Part shown: piece by piece, positions 51,717 through 61,110 of the stretch
How the letters are laid out: each line of letters begins with the position of its first letter
Position numbering within the stretch: the first letter of the stretch is position 1
Source of the DNA: CAYZWU01 sp964482235
GTDB taxonomy: Bacteria > Planctomycetota > B15-G4 > CAYZWU01
Reading direction: 5' to 3'
Length of the DNA: 64,000 nt
NCBI GenBank assembly: GCA_964482235.1
Contig: CAYZWU010000032.1
Span: forward strand, 3,287-67,286
The notes under the pieces: model-generated
What the model was told of the DNA's origin: nothing
Seen by the model: only the letters and a program-made list of their open reading frames with translations
The model's database searches: none
Program-made: the position numbers and the translations under genes

Positions 51717-54700
51717 TCAGTTCCGCTTGGGGAAGGGAGGACGTTTCGGCAGTGTCTTGGGTTCGTTCACGATCTTGTCCATCACCAGGGAAATCGCTTT
51801 CTCGAGCTGCGGATCGAAGCCGCGGATCACCAGGTCGGGCCGGTCGTCCACCGGATAGTCGGGATCGACGCCGCGGTTCTCGATGATCCACTCCCCCTCA
51901 GGGGACATGATCGCGAACTCGGGAGCCGTGACCGCGCCGCCGTCGATGAGCGGCACACGCCCCGTGATCCCCACGAGGCCGCCCCAGGTCCGGTTGCCCA
52001 CGAGCGGGCCGAGCTTGTAGTAGCGGAAGAAGTGAGGGAAGGCATCCCCCCCGCTTCCGGCGTACTCGTTGATCACGCAGACGAGATGCCCGTTGATCCC
52101 CACCTCGGGGGTCTTGAAATCGCGGCCGTCGCGCGTGGCCCAGAGGCTCACGACCTCGCGGCGCAGGTGCTCCATCATCTGATCGGGGATCATGCCGCCG
52201 CCGTTGAAGCGGACGTCGATGATGAGGCCCTCCTTGTCGATCTGCGGGAAGAAACCCCTGGAGAAGGAGTTGAGGCCCCGGAATCCGGTGTCCGGCACGT
52301 GGATGTACCCGACCCGGCCGCCCGTGGCCTCGGCCACCTTGCGGCGGTTCTCCTCGACCCAGTCGATGTAGCGCAGGTTGATATCGTTTCGCAGAGGCGA
52401 GATCTGCACCTCCCTGGCGCCGTCCATCGAGGGTCGGCCGTTGATCTTGAGGATCACGTTCTTGCCCGCCTTGTTGACCAGCAGGCTCCAGGGATTCATG
52501 CCCGACTTCAGGGGCTCGCCGTCGATGGCCACGAGAAAATCGCCCTCGGCGACATCGACGCCCGGCATGGCCAGGGGTGAGCGGTCCCGTCCCCAGTTCT
52601 CGCCCTCGTAGATCTTCTTGATACGGTAATGGCCGCTCAGGGGATCCTGCTCCAGGTCCGCGCCGAGCAGGCCGATCGAAACCGAATCGCCCCGCCTGCG
52701 GTTCTGGCCGCCGTACACGTAGGAGTGGCCGCAGCAGAGCTCGGCGATCATCTCGCCGAGAACGTAGTTCAGGTCGGACCGCGTGGCCACGTGGGGAAGA
52801 AGCTGGGCGTAGCGCTCCTTCATCTTCTTCCAGTCCACGCCGTGCATGTTCGGGTCGTAGAAGAAGTCGCGCTCGATCCGCCACGCCTCGTTGAAGATCT
52901 GGTTCCACTCCATCCGGGGAACGATCTTGGCCTCGAGGTTCTGCATGTCGATCATCCCTTCGCCGGGCTGGTGCGCTTTCCACTCCTTCTTCTTGTCGGC
53001 CAGCGTGACGATGCCGTAGGAGAACCCGGCCCCGTAGAGGACCTTCTTCCCGTCGAAGGAAAGGTCGTAGTCCATGATGCCGGACATGACCGGGAAGTTC
53101 TCCCGCCGCTTGAGGTCGTACATGGAGAGAGAGATGCCGCCGGACAGGCCCATCCCCCGCATCAGAGACATGAAGCTCCGCGATCCGATGGAGATGTAGT
53201 AGAGCTTGTTGTACTTGGCCGACAGACCGAAGTAGAGGCCCGGCGGAAAGGGGAAGGCCACGGTGCGGCGGTCGATCCCCTCGAAGTCGATCTTCACCGA
53301 CACTGGCGCCGGTCGCAGAGGCTCGAACATCTCCTCGTTCTCGTCCTCGTACTTCGCGCCGGGCCCCTTCTCCTCGTCGCTTCTCGGAGCGAAGGGCGAG
53401 GGGAGATCGTCCTGCAAGGTGACCAGGTAGATCCTTCTCGTGTCCTGGAAGTTGTAGGTGGGCTCGAAGTCGCTGAAGCTCGGGATGAACGTGCGGCTCG
53501 AGATGAAGTAGAGGTACTTGCCGTTGGCGTCGAAAACGGGATTCGTGTCCACGAAAGCGGAGGAGGTCACGGTATGAATTGTTCCCTTCTCCATGGAGTA
53601 GACGTAGATCGACGCATTGCCGTTGGCGCTGCATGCCTTGGAGTAGGCCACCCAGCGCGAATCGTGGGACCAGGAGTAACCCTGGATATTGCCGTATTCC
53701 GACCTGTCGAGCGTCGTGATCTTGCGGCTCTTCACGTCGAGGCAGTGGAGCTTGTAGCTCTTGTCAGAGAAGAGGATCTTCTTTCCGTCGGGAGACCAGA
53801 CGGGCTCGTAACGGTAGCAGCTGCCCTCATGGGTGAGGCGGACCTCCTCGCCGCTTCCGTCCTGCTTCTTCAGGTAGAGCTCGTACTCTCCCGTCCTGTC
53901 CGAGAAGTAGGCGATCCACTTCCCGTCGGGCGACCAGGCGGGGAAGATCTCGCGGCACTCGGGGCTCTGGGTGATGTTCCGGCTGTCGCCTTCCTTGCGC
54001 GGGACGGTGAAGATGTCGCCGCGGCCCTGGAAGACCGCCCTCTGCCCGCTGGGCGACAGGCCGGCGCCCTGGATGTAGTCGCTCACGTTGGCGATGTACG
54101 GCCTGGTCTCCACCTTGTCGTCCCGCACGTCGATGGTGACCTTGCGCGTCTCCTCGCCCTCGAGATCGAGCAGAAAGATGAAGCCGCCGTTCTCGTAGAC
54201 GATGGAATCCGGACCGGCGCTCGGCCACTTCACGTCGAACTCTTCGTGAAAGGTGACCTGCCGGATCTTCTTCGTCTCGAACTCGTAGCAGAAGATGTTG
54301 GCCGTGTGGCTCCGGTCCGACACGAAGTAGAGCTTCTTCTCGTCGGTCCACATGGGGAAGTTGTCCGTGCCGTCGAACTCGGTGATCCGCTCGGCCGTGT
54401 TGTCCGATGTGTCGAAGATCCAGATATCCTGGGCCATCCCGCCCTTGTACCGCTTCCACGTGCGCGATTCCCTGGGGAGGCGGTTGTAGGCGATGCGGCG
54501 CCCGTCGGGGGAAAAGCTGGCCAGCCCCGCCCTGGGCATGGGGAAGGCCGTGGGCAGCCCGCCCTTGCAGGCAACGGAGAAGAGCTGGATCGGACCGTAG
54601 GTGTAGCTCTCCCTTCCGGTCATGAAGACCACCGCGTCGCCATCGGGATGCCAGTCCACGATGGAGTCGCTGCCGGGATGATAGGTCAGACGCTTCGGCG

Positions 54701-54998
54701 CCCCCCCTTCCAGCGGCATGGAGTAGATATCACGGTTGCCGTCGTAGGACCCCGTGAATGCGATGGTCTTGCCGTCGGAAGAAAACTTCGGCAGGCTCTC
54801 CGTTCCGGGAAAGGCCGTGAGCTTCGAGGCCAGCCCGCCCTTGCTGGAGACGGTCCAGATATCGCCGCCATAGACGAAGACGATCTTGTCGCCGTGCACG
54901 TCGGGGTAGCGGAGCAGACGGCACTCCTCCGCACTTGCCGCGGTGAACATGGAGAGGGCCAGCAGAGCGGCCAGCAATAAGGTTTTTAAACTGTTCAT
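51717..54998 (-). CDS. Tricorn-like protease (S41), copy 2, secreted
   Basis: 1093 residues, ATG at 54998 (AAGGAA upstream), signal peptide MNSLKTLLLAALLALSMFTAASA. Same architecture as copy 1 without the Pro-rich linker: propeller repeats (FSSDGKTIAFTGSYDGNRDIY, WSPDGKWIAYFSDRTGEYELY), PDZ (EGDFLVAIDGEPL), catalytic His in AELCCGHSYV and Ser982 in NEYAGSGGDAFP, C terminus PPFPKRN. It lies 55 bases upstream of copy 1 on the same strand, so the two probably share a transcript. The pair looks like an old duplication. Confidence 0.94.
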   Translation of the reverse strand: MNSLKTLLLAALLALSMFTAASAEECRLLRYPDVHGDKIVFVYGGDIWTVSSKGGLASKLTAFPGTESLPKFSSDGKTIAFTGSYDGNRDIYSMPLEGGAPKRLTYHPGSDSIVDWHPDGDAVVFMTGRESYTYGPIQLFSVACKGGLPTAFPMPRAGLASFSPDGRRIAYNRLPRESRTWKRYKGGMAQDIWIFDTSDNTAERITEFDGTDNFPMWTDEKKLYFVSDRSHTANIFCYEFETKKIRQVTFHEEFDVKWPSAGPDSIVYENGGFIFLLDLEGEETRKVTIDVRDDKVETRPYIANVSDYIQGAGLSPSGQRAVFQGRGDIFTVPRKEGDSRNITQSPECREIFPAWSPDGKWIAYFSDRTGEYELYLKKQDGSGEEVRLTHEGSCYRYEPVWSPDGKKILFSDKSYKLHCLDVKSRKITTLDRSEYGNIQGYSWSHDSRWVAYSKACSANGNASIYVYSMEKGTIHTVTSSAFVDTNPVFDANGKYLYFISSRTFIPSFSDFEPTYNFQDTRRIYLVTLQDDLPSPFAPRSDEEKGPGAKYEDENEEMFEPLRPAPVSVKIDFEGIDRRTVAFPFPPGLYFGLSAKYNKLYYISIGSRSFMSLMRGMGLSGGISLSMYDLKRRENFPVMSGIMDYDLSFDGKKVLYGAGFSYGIVTLADKKKEWKAHQPGEGMIDMQNLEAKIVPRMEWNQIFNEAWRIERDFFYDPNMHGVDWKKMKERYAQLLPHVATRSDLNYVLGEMIAELCCGHSYVYGGQNRRRGDSVSIGLLGADLEQDPLSGHYRIKKIYEGENWGRDRSPLAMPGVDVAEGDFLVAIDGEPLKSGMNPWSLLVNKAGKNVILKINGRPSMDGAREVQISPLRNDINLRYIDWVEENRRKVAEATGGRVGYIHVPDTGFRGLNSFSRGFFPQIDKEGLIIDVRFNGGGMIPDQMMEHLRREVVSLWATRDGRDFKTPEVGINGHLVCVINEYAGSGGDAFPHFFRYYKLGPLVGNRTWGGLVGITGRVPLIDGGAVTAPEFAIMSPEGEWIIENRGVDPDYPVDDRPDLVIRGFDPQLEKAISLVMDKIVNEPKTLPKRPPFPKRN

Positions 54999-55071
54999 CT
55001 ACTGTTCCTTACAAAAAAAAAGCACGCCACTAGAGAATGGGTGCCAGTCGGAAAATTAAAATTTAAGGAGA

Positions 55072-55090
55072 GGCAGTGTAACAAACTGCC
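55072..55090 (-). terminator. Weak hairpin between the transglutaminase and tricorn genes
   Basis: Stem GGCAGT/ACTGCC with a 7-base loop, followed in the leftward direction by a T-rich stretch (55050-55070 region). A possible terminator of the gene at 55118. Confidence 0.45.
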
Positions 55091-55117
55091 GGAAGACAAG
55101 ACAATCTCAGTTTACTT

Positions 55118-56983
55118 TTATTTCCGGGAGTACTTTTTCGCCCTTTTCATATCCCCCTGATCGGTAAAGATCCGGTAAAGCTTCTCGCCGCACTCCTTCT
55201 GCAGGGATGCCAGCGCCTTCTCCCTCTCACCCTGGTGCCGGCTCTTCGCCAGCTGGTTCCTTGCTGCCTGGAAAAGAGACTCCAGAGCGAAAACCAGCTC
55301 CTTCTCGTCCTCGATCGACGACTCCAGGATGGGAAGCAGCCGGACCAGGTAAAGGTTGATCGTGGGAGCAGGATCCATGGCAATGGGCGTGTTGGCGAAA
55401 TTCTCGATCAGGTATACGAGGCTGTTCACTCCGAGGGAATACTTTTTCAGCGCCAGCCAGGCCTTGGCCTCGATGATCTTGAGGTCGCAGACCAGGTCGG
55501 GGCGCTTCCCCTCGACTCCCTTGAACGCCTCCTTGAACAGCGCCTTGATCTTCCTGACATCGTCGATCCTGCTCACGAATGCCTCGAGAAGCGGTACGGC
55601 CAGGTCGGGATATTCCTTCAGGAGATGATTGATTACTTCCCGGGCCCAGAACAGGGCGCGGCCGCTCGGCAGCGTGCCGGCCTTGGCGCACGACTCGAGG
55701 AGCCGCCACGACCGGATGTTGAAGCGGCCCGCTTTCTGCGACTTCACGAGAAGGGAGTGCTGAAGCTTCTCTCTCTTCCCGATCTCCTCCTCCGTCCATC
55801 GACCGTTGGCGCGGGATTGGTGCATCCACCTCGCCGCGTCGACGTGGAAGTGGCTCTCCTCGATCTTCTTGATCGAACCGGCATCGGTCCAGAATCCCCC
55901 GCAAAGCATGACCTCGGCATGGCTCAGATTCCTGCCCGCGGCGTTGGTGGGATCGACGGTCTTCCTGGTGGTGAGGAACTGCTGCCTGAGATCGACGACG
56001 CGGATGCCCCTCACCATGCGGGGCATCGGTCCCCCGCCGCCCACGTCGAAATCCCAGACCAGGGAGTCCTTCGCCCCCCGCTCTGCGACGCCCACCCAGG
56101 CGTGGCCCGAGTCCGCGGCGAAAACGGCCGGCACGCCGAACAGGCGGAGGATGCTCTCGGTGAAGTAGGCCTGCTCCATGCAGCAGCCCCCGATCTTCAT
56201 GATGTTCTCGAGGGTGTAGGGGATGTCGAGCCCCTTGCCGTGAGCCGGGCTCACGGTCTTTGCGTCATCCAGGGTCCAGGGAACGGAGCTGTAGAGATCA
56301 TGCACCTTGAGCTTCCTGGCTGTGTAATGCCGGAGCGCCCAGTCGCGATCCTCCCTGGAGAGACACATTCCCACGATGTAGACGTTGACCTCGCACGGCA
56401 GCTCCCCGGGTTTGAAGACCATCTTTTTCTCGTTGCGAAGGAAGTGCTCGAAGGACTCCAGCATCGTTCCGTTCTTCTTCGTGCCGAGGGAATCGAGCCA
56501 CGAATGGCCGGCAAAGTTATCCCAGACCACGGCATAGGCCAGGCAGAACTCGAACTTCTCCGAAAACGCCGCCCCGTCGCGGTCGTGCAGCTTTCTCAGC
56601 ACCGACAGAGCGCCGGCCAAATCGTCGCCGCTATCCAGGTTGTGGAAGAAGCGGGAGCACCAGCGCGGATTCCCGAAGAGGAGACGGGCTGTTTCAAGGT
56701 CTTTCCCCTTCACCTTGGTGAATTGAAGAGCCGCCTCGCGCATGGTCAGGAGCTGGCCCACGGCCCGGATATCCCCCCTGGGGAGATGGTCGTCTAGAGT
56801 CGCATCGAGACGCCGGACGACTTCATCGATCTCCCCCTTCCCCTCAAGGAGGTCGCGGACAGCCAGGCAATGGTCCTTGATAAAAGGAAAGGGAAGCTTC
56901 TCTTCCGCCGACGAAGGATCCCCTGCAAAGGAAAGGAGAATCAGCAAGCCCGCCAACTTTCGTTTCGGACCGAGACTGCGCAT
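55118..56983 (-). CDS. Secreted transglutaminase-like protein
   Basis: 621 residues from the ATG at 56983 (GTG at 57022 would add 13). Signal peptide KLAGLLILLSFAGDPSSA. The core has the transglutaminase triad pattern: Cys in IGGCCMEQAYFTESIL (about residue 290), His in AADSGHAWVGV and Asp in SLVWDFDVGGGG. The N-terminal third is helical and the C-terminal third helical/TPR-like. Bacterial members act as cysteine proteases or amidases on peptide crosslinks. It ends a three-gene leftward cluster, 42 bases after the HExxH gene. Confidence 0.8.
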   Translation of the reverse strand: MRSLGPKRKLAGLLILLSFAGDPSSAEEKLPFPFIKDHCLAVRDLLEGKGEIDEVVRRLDATLDDHLPRGDIRAVGQLLTMREAALQFTKVKGKDLETARLLFGNPRWCSRFFHNLDSGDDLAGALSVLRKLHDRDGAAFSEKFEFCLAYAVVWDNFAGHSWLDSLGTKKNGTMLESFEHFLRNEKKMVFKPGELPCEVNVYIVGMCLSREDRDWALRHYTARKLKVHDLYSSVPWTLDDAKTVSPAHGKGLDIPYTLENIMKIGGCCMEQAYFTESILRLFGVPAVFAADSGHAWVGVAERGAKDSLVWDFDVGGGGPMPRMVRGIRVVDLRQQFLTTRKTVDPTNAAGRNLSHAEVMLCGGFWTDAGSIKKIEESHFHVDAARWMHQSRANGRWTEEEIGKREKLQHSLLVKSQKAGRFNIRSWRLLESCAKAGTLPSGRALFWAREVINHLLKEYPDLAVPLLEAFVSRIDDVRKIKALFKEAFKGVEGKRPDLVCDLKIIEAKAWLALKKYSLGVNSLVYLIENFANTPIAMDPAPTINLYLVRLLPILESSIEDEKELVFALESLFQAARNQLAKSRHQGEREKALASLQKECGEKLYRIFTDQGDMKRAKKYSRK

Positions 56984-57024
56984 TTCGACACCCCTGAACG
57001 GCCACCGGGACGGCACAACCACTT

Positions 57025-58494
57025 CTATCTAGTGGAACGAGCCCTTCCGGTAACTTCGATCCTGACGTCCCCTTCGCCGCTGTTGAGAAAGGAGATGAAT
57101 AGCGGCCCCTCGCCGAAGGAGGGAACGGACGCGCGATCGACAACCAGGATGCGCTCTGCCGGCAGGCACGCGTCAGCCGTCGCATCGAGCTTGCCGTCCC
57201 TTTCCCGGTACTCCACCGGAGAGCCGAACCGGAAAAGAACGCGCACCTGCCCCAGGTCGAGCTCTTCCTCGCCTCCGACAGGCTCGATGCGGATCGAGAC
57301 GGAGTCTGCGCCGGGAGCAACAACGGCCTCGAGCTGAAGAGGGGAGGGGCAGCAGCCGAGATCGAGGATGCGTCCGTACCGATCGTCCCAGATCTCCTCG
57401 TCCCTGCCCGGGAGCCAGAGCTCGCGCGGCCGGTCGAAGTCGAGCGGCACGATCGGCGAGAAGCGGTCGAGTCCGCGCTTCCTCAAGATCGCGGCAGCGG
57501 CGGCCGCTTTACCGGGGCCGGCCTCTGCGGCGATCTCCGCCTGCAACCGCCCTGCAGCGTCCGCAAGCGCCGAGCCGTGATGCAGCTGTCGCAACGTTCG
57601 GCAGACGGCCCTGTCAACAGCGGCGGCACCCACGAGGGCGCGGATCTCCCAGAGAGCGCCGGACCAGATCCGCCCGTCCTCGTGTGGGCTGCCCGTGGCG
57701 TCGTCGGGGAATCGGGCGCCCGTATCCACCCGGCTGAGGCAGGGCAATCCCAGTGCGGCGGCGGTGTACTCCCCCACGAGCGGATCTCCCATGAAGGAGC
57801 AGGAGAAGTAGTCCGCGCTCCCCTCGTTCAGCGCACCGGGCGCCGTGTTGAGCCCCTCTCTTCCCAGGGTGAGATCGAGAGGATTGTCGGCGGCTGTCAC
57901 GAGATGCGTCAGCTCGTGGCCGATCACGTCCGGATCGAAGGCGAGGCTGCGCCCGCCCCATCTTCCGATGAGAAGTCCCGGGCTGCCCAGCACGTCGGTG
58001 GCGCCGGCCAGGAAATCGTCCGGCTCGCCGTCGCCGTCTTCATCGAGGCCGAAATCGAGGATCACGTTGATCCGCTCCCCCGGGCAGGGGAAGCCAAGCG
58101 ATTCGAAGCGATCGAGGAGCCGCTCCAGGTGGTGGTAGGCGCTCACCTCGGCGGCAGGATCCGGAGCCTTGAGGGAGCCCATGGGGCCTTCGATGATGAA
58201 GTTTCCTGACGCATCGGCACGGGCGAGCTGCTCCAGATCCTCGAAGGGATCTTCCCCGACGGCGGTGAAGATGCGGAACCTCTCGCCCGACAGGGTTGTC
58301 GATCCGGGAGGGAGATCGGTCAAGACGGCGATGCGGGCCGATCCGCGATCGGGCGCTAGATCATGGACGCGCCCCAGGGGGCCGCTCCTCGATTGATCCT
58401 CGTCGATCGCGCTGCAGGCAGCGGGAAGAAGAAGAGCCAGGACGAGCAGGAACGATCCCCTGGAAGGAAGACGATTTCTCATGCTGCGGCTCAT
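57025..58494 (-). CDS. HExxH zinc metallopeptidase, putative lipoprotein
   Basis: 489 residues, ATG at 58494 (or 58482). The N terminus ends in LLLPAACS, a likely lipobox. Gluzincin site: HELTH (about residues 193-197) and the third ligand Glu in LNEGSADYF, 30 residues on, as in thermolysin-like M4/M36 enzymes. The rest has beta-rich parts (VRVLFRFGSPVEYRERDGK). Substrate unknown. Start is 7 bases after the stop of the upstream transglutaminase gene, so it is co-transcribed. Confidence 0.85.
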   Translation of the reverse strand: MSRSMRNRLPSRGSFLLVLALLLPAACSAIDEDQSRSGPLGRVHDLAPDRGSARIAVLTDLPPGSTTLSGERFRIFTAVGEDPFEDLEQLARADASGNFIIEGPMGSLKAPDPAAEVSAYHHLERLLDRFESLGFPCPGERINVILDFGLDEDGDGEPDDFLAGATDVLGSPGLLIGRWGGRSLAFDPDVIGHELTHLVTAADNPLDLTLGREGLNTAPGALNEGSADYFSCSFMGDPLVGEYTAAALGLPCLSRVDTGARFPDDATGSPHEDGRIWSGALWEIRALVGAAAVDRAVCRTLRQLHHGSALADAAGRLQAEIAAEAGPGKAAAAAAILRKRGLDRFSPIVPLDFDRPRELWLPGRDEEIWDDRYGRILDLGCCPSPLQLEAVVAPGADSVSIRIEPVGGEEELDLGQVRVLFRFGSPVEYRERDGKLDATADACLPAERILVVDRASVPSFGEGPLFISFLNSGEGDVRIEVTGRARSTR

Positions 58495-58500
58495 GCCTCC

Positions 58501-60480
58501 TCACCGGACGGAGAAGCGAAGCGAATTCGCCATCTGCTCGAAGGCCTCCACATCCCGTTCCTCGTCCACGATGATGGTGGTGAGCGAGTAGAGCGTCTCG
58601 TTCTTCAGGGCCATGATAATCCTGACGAGGAAATCGCCGTAGTCGATCATGTAGACCCTGCCCAGAACGCCGCTCACCTTGCGCGGCAGCTTGGAGAGGA
58701 CCTCGCCGTTCTCGTCGATGAAAATCGCCTCGAATTCGTCCATACCGAAAGATCTGTCCGCCGGGATGGCCGACAGGAAGCTCGTCGTTCGACCGTTGAT
58801 GAAGAGCAGGATCGAATCATCCTCCTCGACATCGCCGCTGCCGGCTCCGGCAATGGGCATGAACGTGAAATCCTCCGGTTTCGTGATGCTGACCTCGTGG
58901 ATGACGTTGGTGTACCTGTTCCCCTCGACCCGGTAGGCCTCGAAGTCCTCCGTCACGCGGGTGGTCTTTCCGTCGCGGACGAACTCGATGACCGTGAGCT
59001 TCAGGTTGTTGAGCCCCAACGTGTCGGCCACCAGCGTGCCGGCGAACTTGCCGCGCTTGAGCGACGACGTGGAGAAGCGGATGTGGCACGGATCGAGCTT
59101 GCCGTTCCCCAGCGTGCCGTCGAGGCCGTACCACTTGCCGTCGATCCAGACCTCGGTCCACATGTGCCCGCCGAAGCTGCCGTCCACGTAGGTGAGCCCC
59201 GAGGCGACGCGCGCCGGAATGCCGGCGGCGCGGCAGAGGGCGGCCAGGAGAACGCCGTACTCCGTGCAGTCGCCGCTTCTCCTCTCGAAGACTTCGGCGG
59301 CCGTGGCGAAGTCTGTGCTGAAGTTCGAGTTCGTGATGTAGCGGCTGACAAAGGCCTCGATAAGGCAGGCGGCCGCCCAGGCATCGGTCTCGTCGCCCAC
59401 GAGCGCCGCGGCCCTGGCTTTCAGGCCGGCGTGATCGCTCTGGATGAAGGCGTTCGGCTCGAGGTACTCGGCCAGCTCGGCGGGCGGATCGGCCATGGGA
59501 CGCTTCTGCGACGTCTTCGGTATCATGGTGCTGATGCGGACAACGGCTTCCGAGCCGCCGTGCTCGATCACCTCCTGCCTGATGTCGTCACCCATGGTGT
59601 CCGGAAGCCCCACGTCGGCCAGCTTCGCCTCGAACCGATAGAGGACGGAATCGAGCCGCAATGGCGAGGGAAGGCTGATGTTGGGCCTGACCAGGCTCTC
59701 GACGAAGGTGTCGGCCTCGAGCTCGGTGTCGAGCGACCTTTTGGCCCGCTCCTCGGTGGTCCTGTACTCCTCCACCAGCGATCCGTACAGGTCGAAGGTG
59801 ATCTTGGCCACCTCGCCGCTGTCGTCGTACCACTCGTGGAACTCCACGCCGGGGATGGATTCGATGATCGAGACGGTGTGCCAGAGCGTCGCCTTCTTGC
59901 CGTCGATCAGGTCCGTCTCCTCGCGGGCGCGGACCTCGGTGTGCGCTGTCAGCACCTCTCCCAGCTCGAACTCGAAGAACTTGAAGGAGAACTTCCTGCC
60001 GGGCTCGAGGTTCTTCCTCACCAGCATCATCAATCCCATCGAGCCCAGCGTTTCCGGATCCCAGGGGATGCTGCTCTTGCTCGACGTGCCCATGGTGGAG
60101 ATCACCAGGTCCGCAGTCTCGCCCCGGGCCGTCAGGTGGTAGACGGTCTTTTCATCCGAATCGAAAGAGGTCGAATGCATCGCGACGATGCGGCCGTTCG
60201 CGTCCTCCTCGATCCATTCCTCGGAGATCGTGGTCGTGATCTCCCCCAGGGCCATCGACCTGTCGTGCATCCGCGACTCGGACCGGAAGGCCGCCTTCTT
60301 GCCGTCCGGGAGCCTGACGGTCTTCTCGTGCCACCAGCCCGATTCGTCGCCCGACATCTTCATCAGGTGCCAGACGTCCCGGACGACCTCCTCTTTCGCC
60401 TGGGCCGCGGCAGACGGCGATGCCGTGACAAGAAGAAGGAACGCCATGCCCAGTAGAAAAACGAGCCTTCCAGGCTTCAT
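58501..60480 (-). CDS. Secreted transglutaminase-domain protein
   Basis: 659 residues from the ATG at 60480 with GAGGAG upstream, signal peptide MKPGRLVFLLGMAFLLLVTASPSAAAQ. The catalytic domain (about 390-490) is RRSGDCTEYGVLLAALCRAAGIPAR (Cys), GSFGGHMWTEVWIDGKW (His) and YGLDGTLG (Asp), the full triad. The N-terminal half is beta-rich with no familiar motif. First gene of the cluster; the gap to the metallopeptidase is 6 bases. Probably a periplasmic protease or amidase. Confidence 0.88.
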   Translation of the reverse strand: MKPGRLVFLLGMAFLLLVTASPSAAAQAKEEVVRDVWHLMKMSGDESGWWHEKTVRLPDGKKAAFRSESRMHDRSMALGEITTTISEEWIEEDANGRIVAMHSTSFDSDEKTVYHLTARGETADLVISTMGTSSKSSIPWDPETLGSMGLMMLVRKNLEPGRKFSFKFFEFELGEVLTAHTEVRAREETDLIDGKKATLWHTVSIIESIPGVEFHEWYDDSGEVAKITFDLYGSLVEEYRTTEERAKRSLDTELEADTFVESLVRPNISLPSPLRLDSVLYRFEAKLADVGLPDTMGDDIRQEVIEHGGSEAVVRISTMIPKTSQKRPMADPPAELAEYLEPNAFIQSDHAGLKARAAALVGDETDAWAAACLIEAFVSRYITNSNFSTDFATAAEVFERRSGDCTEYGVLLAALCRAAGIPARVASGLTYVDGSFGGHMWTEVWIDGKWYGLDGTLGNGKLDPCHIRFSTSSLKRGKFAGTLVADTLGLNNLKLTVIEFVRDGKTTRVTEDFEAYRVEGNRYTNVIHEVSITKPEDFTFMPIAGAGSGDVEEDDSILLFINGRTTSFLSAIPADRSFGMDEFEAIFIDENGEVLSKLPRKVSGVLGRVYMIDYGDFLVRIIMALKNETLYSLTTIIVDEERDVEAFEQMANSLRFSVR

Positions 60481-60733
60481 GCTGTTCTCCTCATGGTTGC
60501 TGAGAGATCGCGCGACCGGCCCACGGGCCGGATCAACCGTTCGACATCGCCGGCATTCTATCACGATTGCCCGCGCCCGATGCATGTGGCACAATGAATC
60601 GTCGAAGAAATCGTTTGAACTGATTCGAGGATATCCCGGGCACTCCCTCAACCGGAAGAAACGCGATGCAGGTTATCGTGAGATCGCCGTCGGATTATCA
60701 CTTTCGTGCCAGCGAATCGAGAAGGAGACCGCC

Positions 60734-60951
60734 ATGTCATTCTCCGCTGTAAAATCGACCCTCTTTGCCGGGATCGTCCTCGGCCTTGCTCTTTCGGCAA
60801 GAACGGCTGGACGGAACCGAAGGTGATCGAAGCGAGGGGCAACCCCCGCTCTCCCGTCCTGGTTTCTGTCGGAGAGGGAAAGGTCTGGCTCGCCTGCTCG
60901 ATGGACGGCCCTTCCGGCCGGAAGATCGTCGTGAAGAGGAAGAAGCTCTGA
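60734..60951 (+). pseudogene. Frameshifted remnant of a small secreted protein
   Basis: ATG at 60734 with AAGGAG six bases upstream starts a clean signal peptide (MSFSAVKSTLFAGIVLGLALSA), but the frame then falls into Arg-rich noise. In another frame the downstream DNA reads NGWTEPKVIEARGNPRSPVLVSVGEGKVWLACS to KIVVKRKKL, which looks like a genuine secreted-protein tail (BNR-like 'vwlawS.DG' style). A frameshift or deletion near 60800 joins them. The parent gene is not identifiable. Confidence 0.6.
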
Positions 60952-61110
60952 TCAACGTCGCTGGAAAGCCTCGGCATCAGTACGCAATCAAGCAGAGTCG
61001 CGCGTCATTTCCTGACCGTGGGGATTGTGCTTTCTATTCGTTGATGAACTCCAGCCGCCCATGTAAACTATGAGATCGAATAATGGGAGCTCTCGTAGTG
61101 GAAGAATGAC

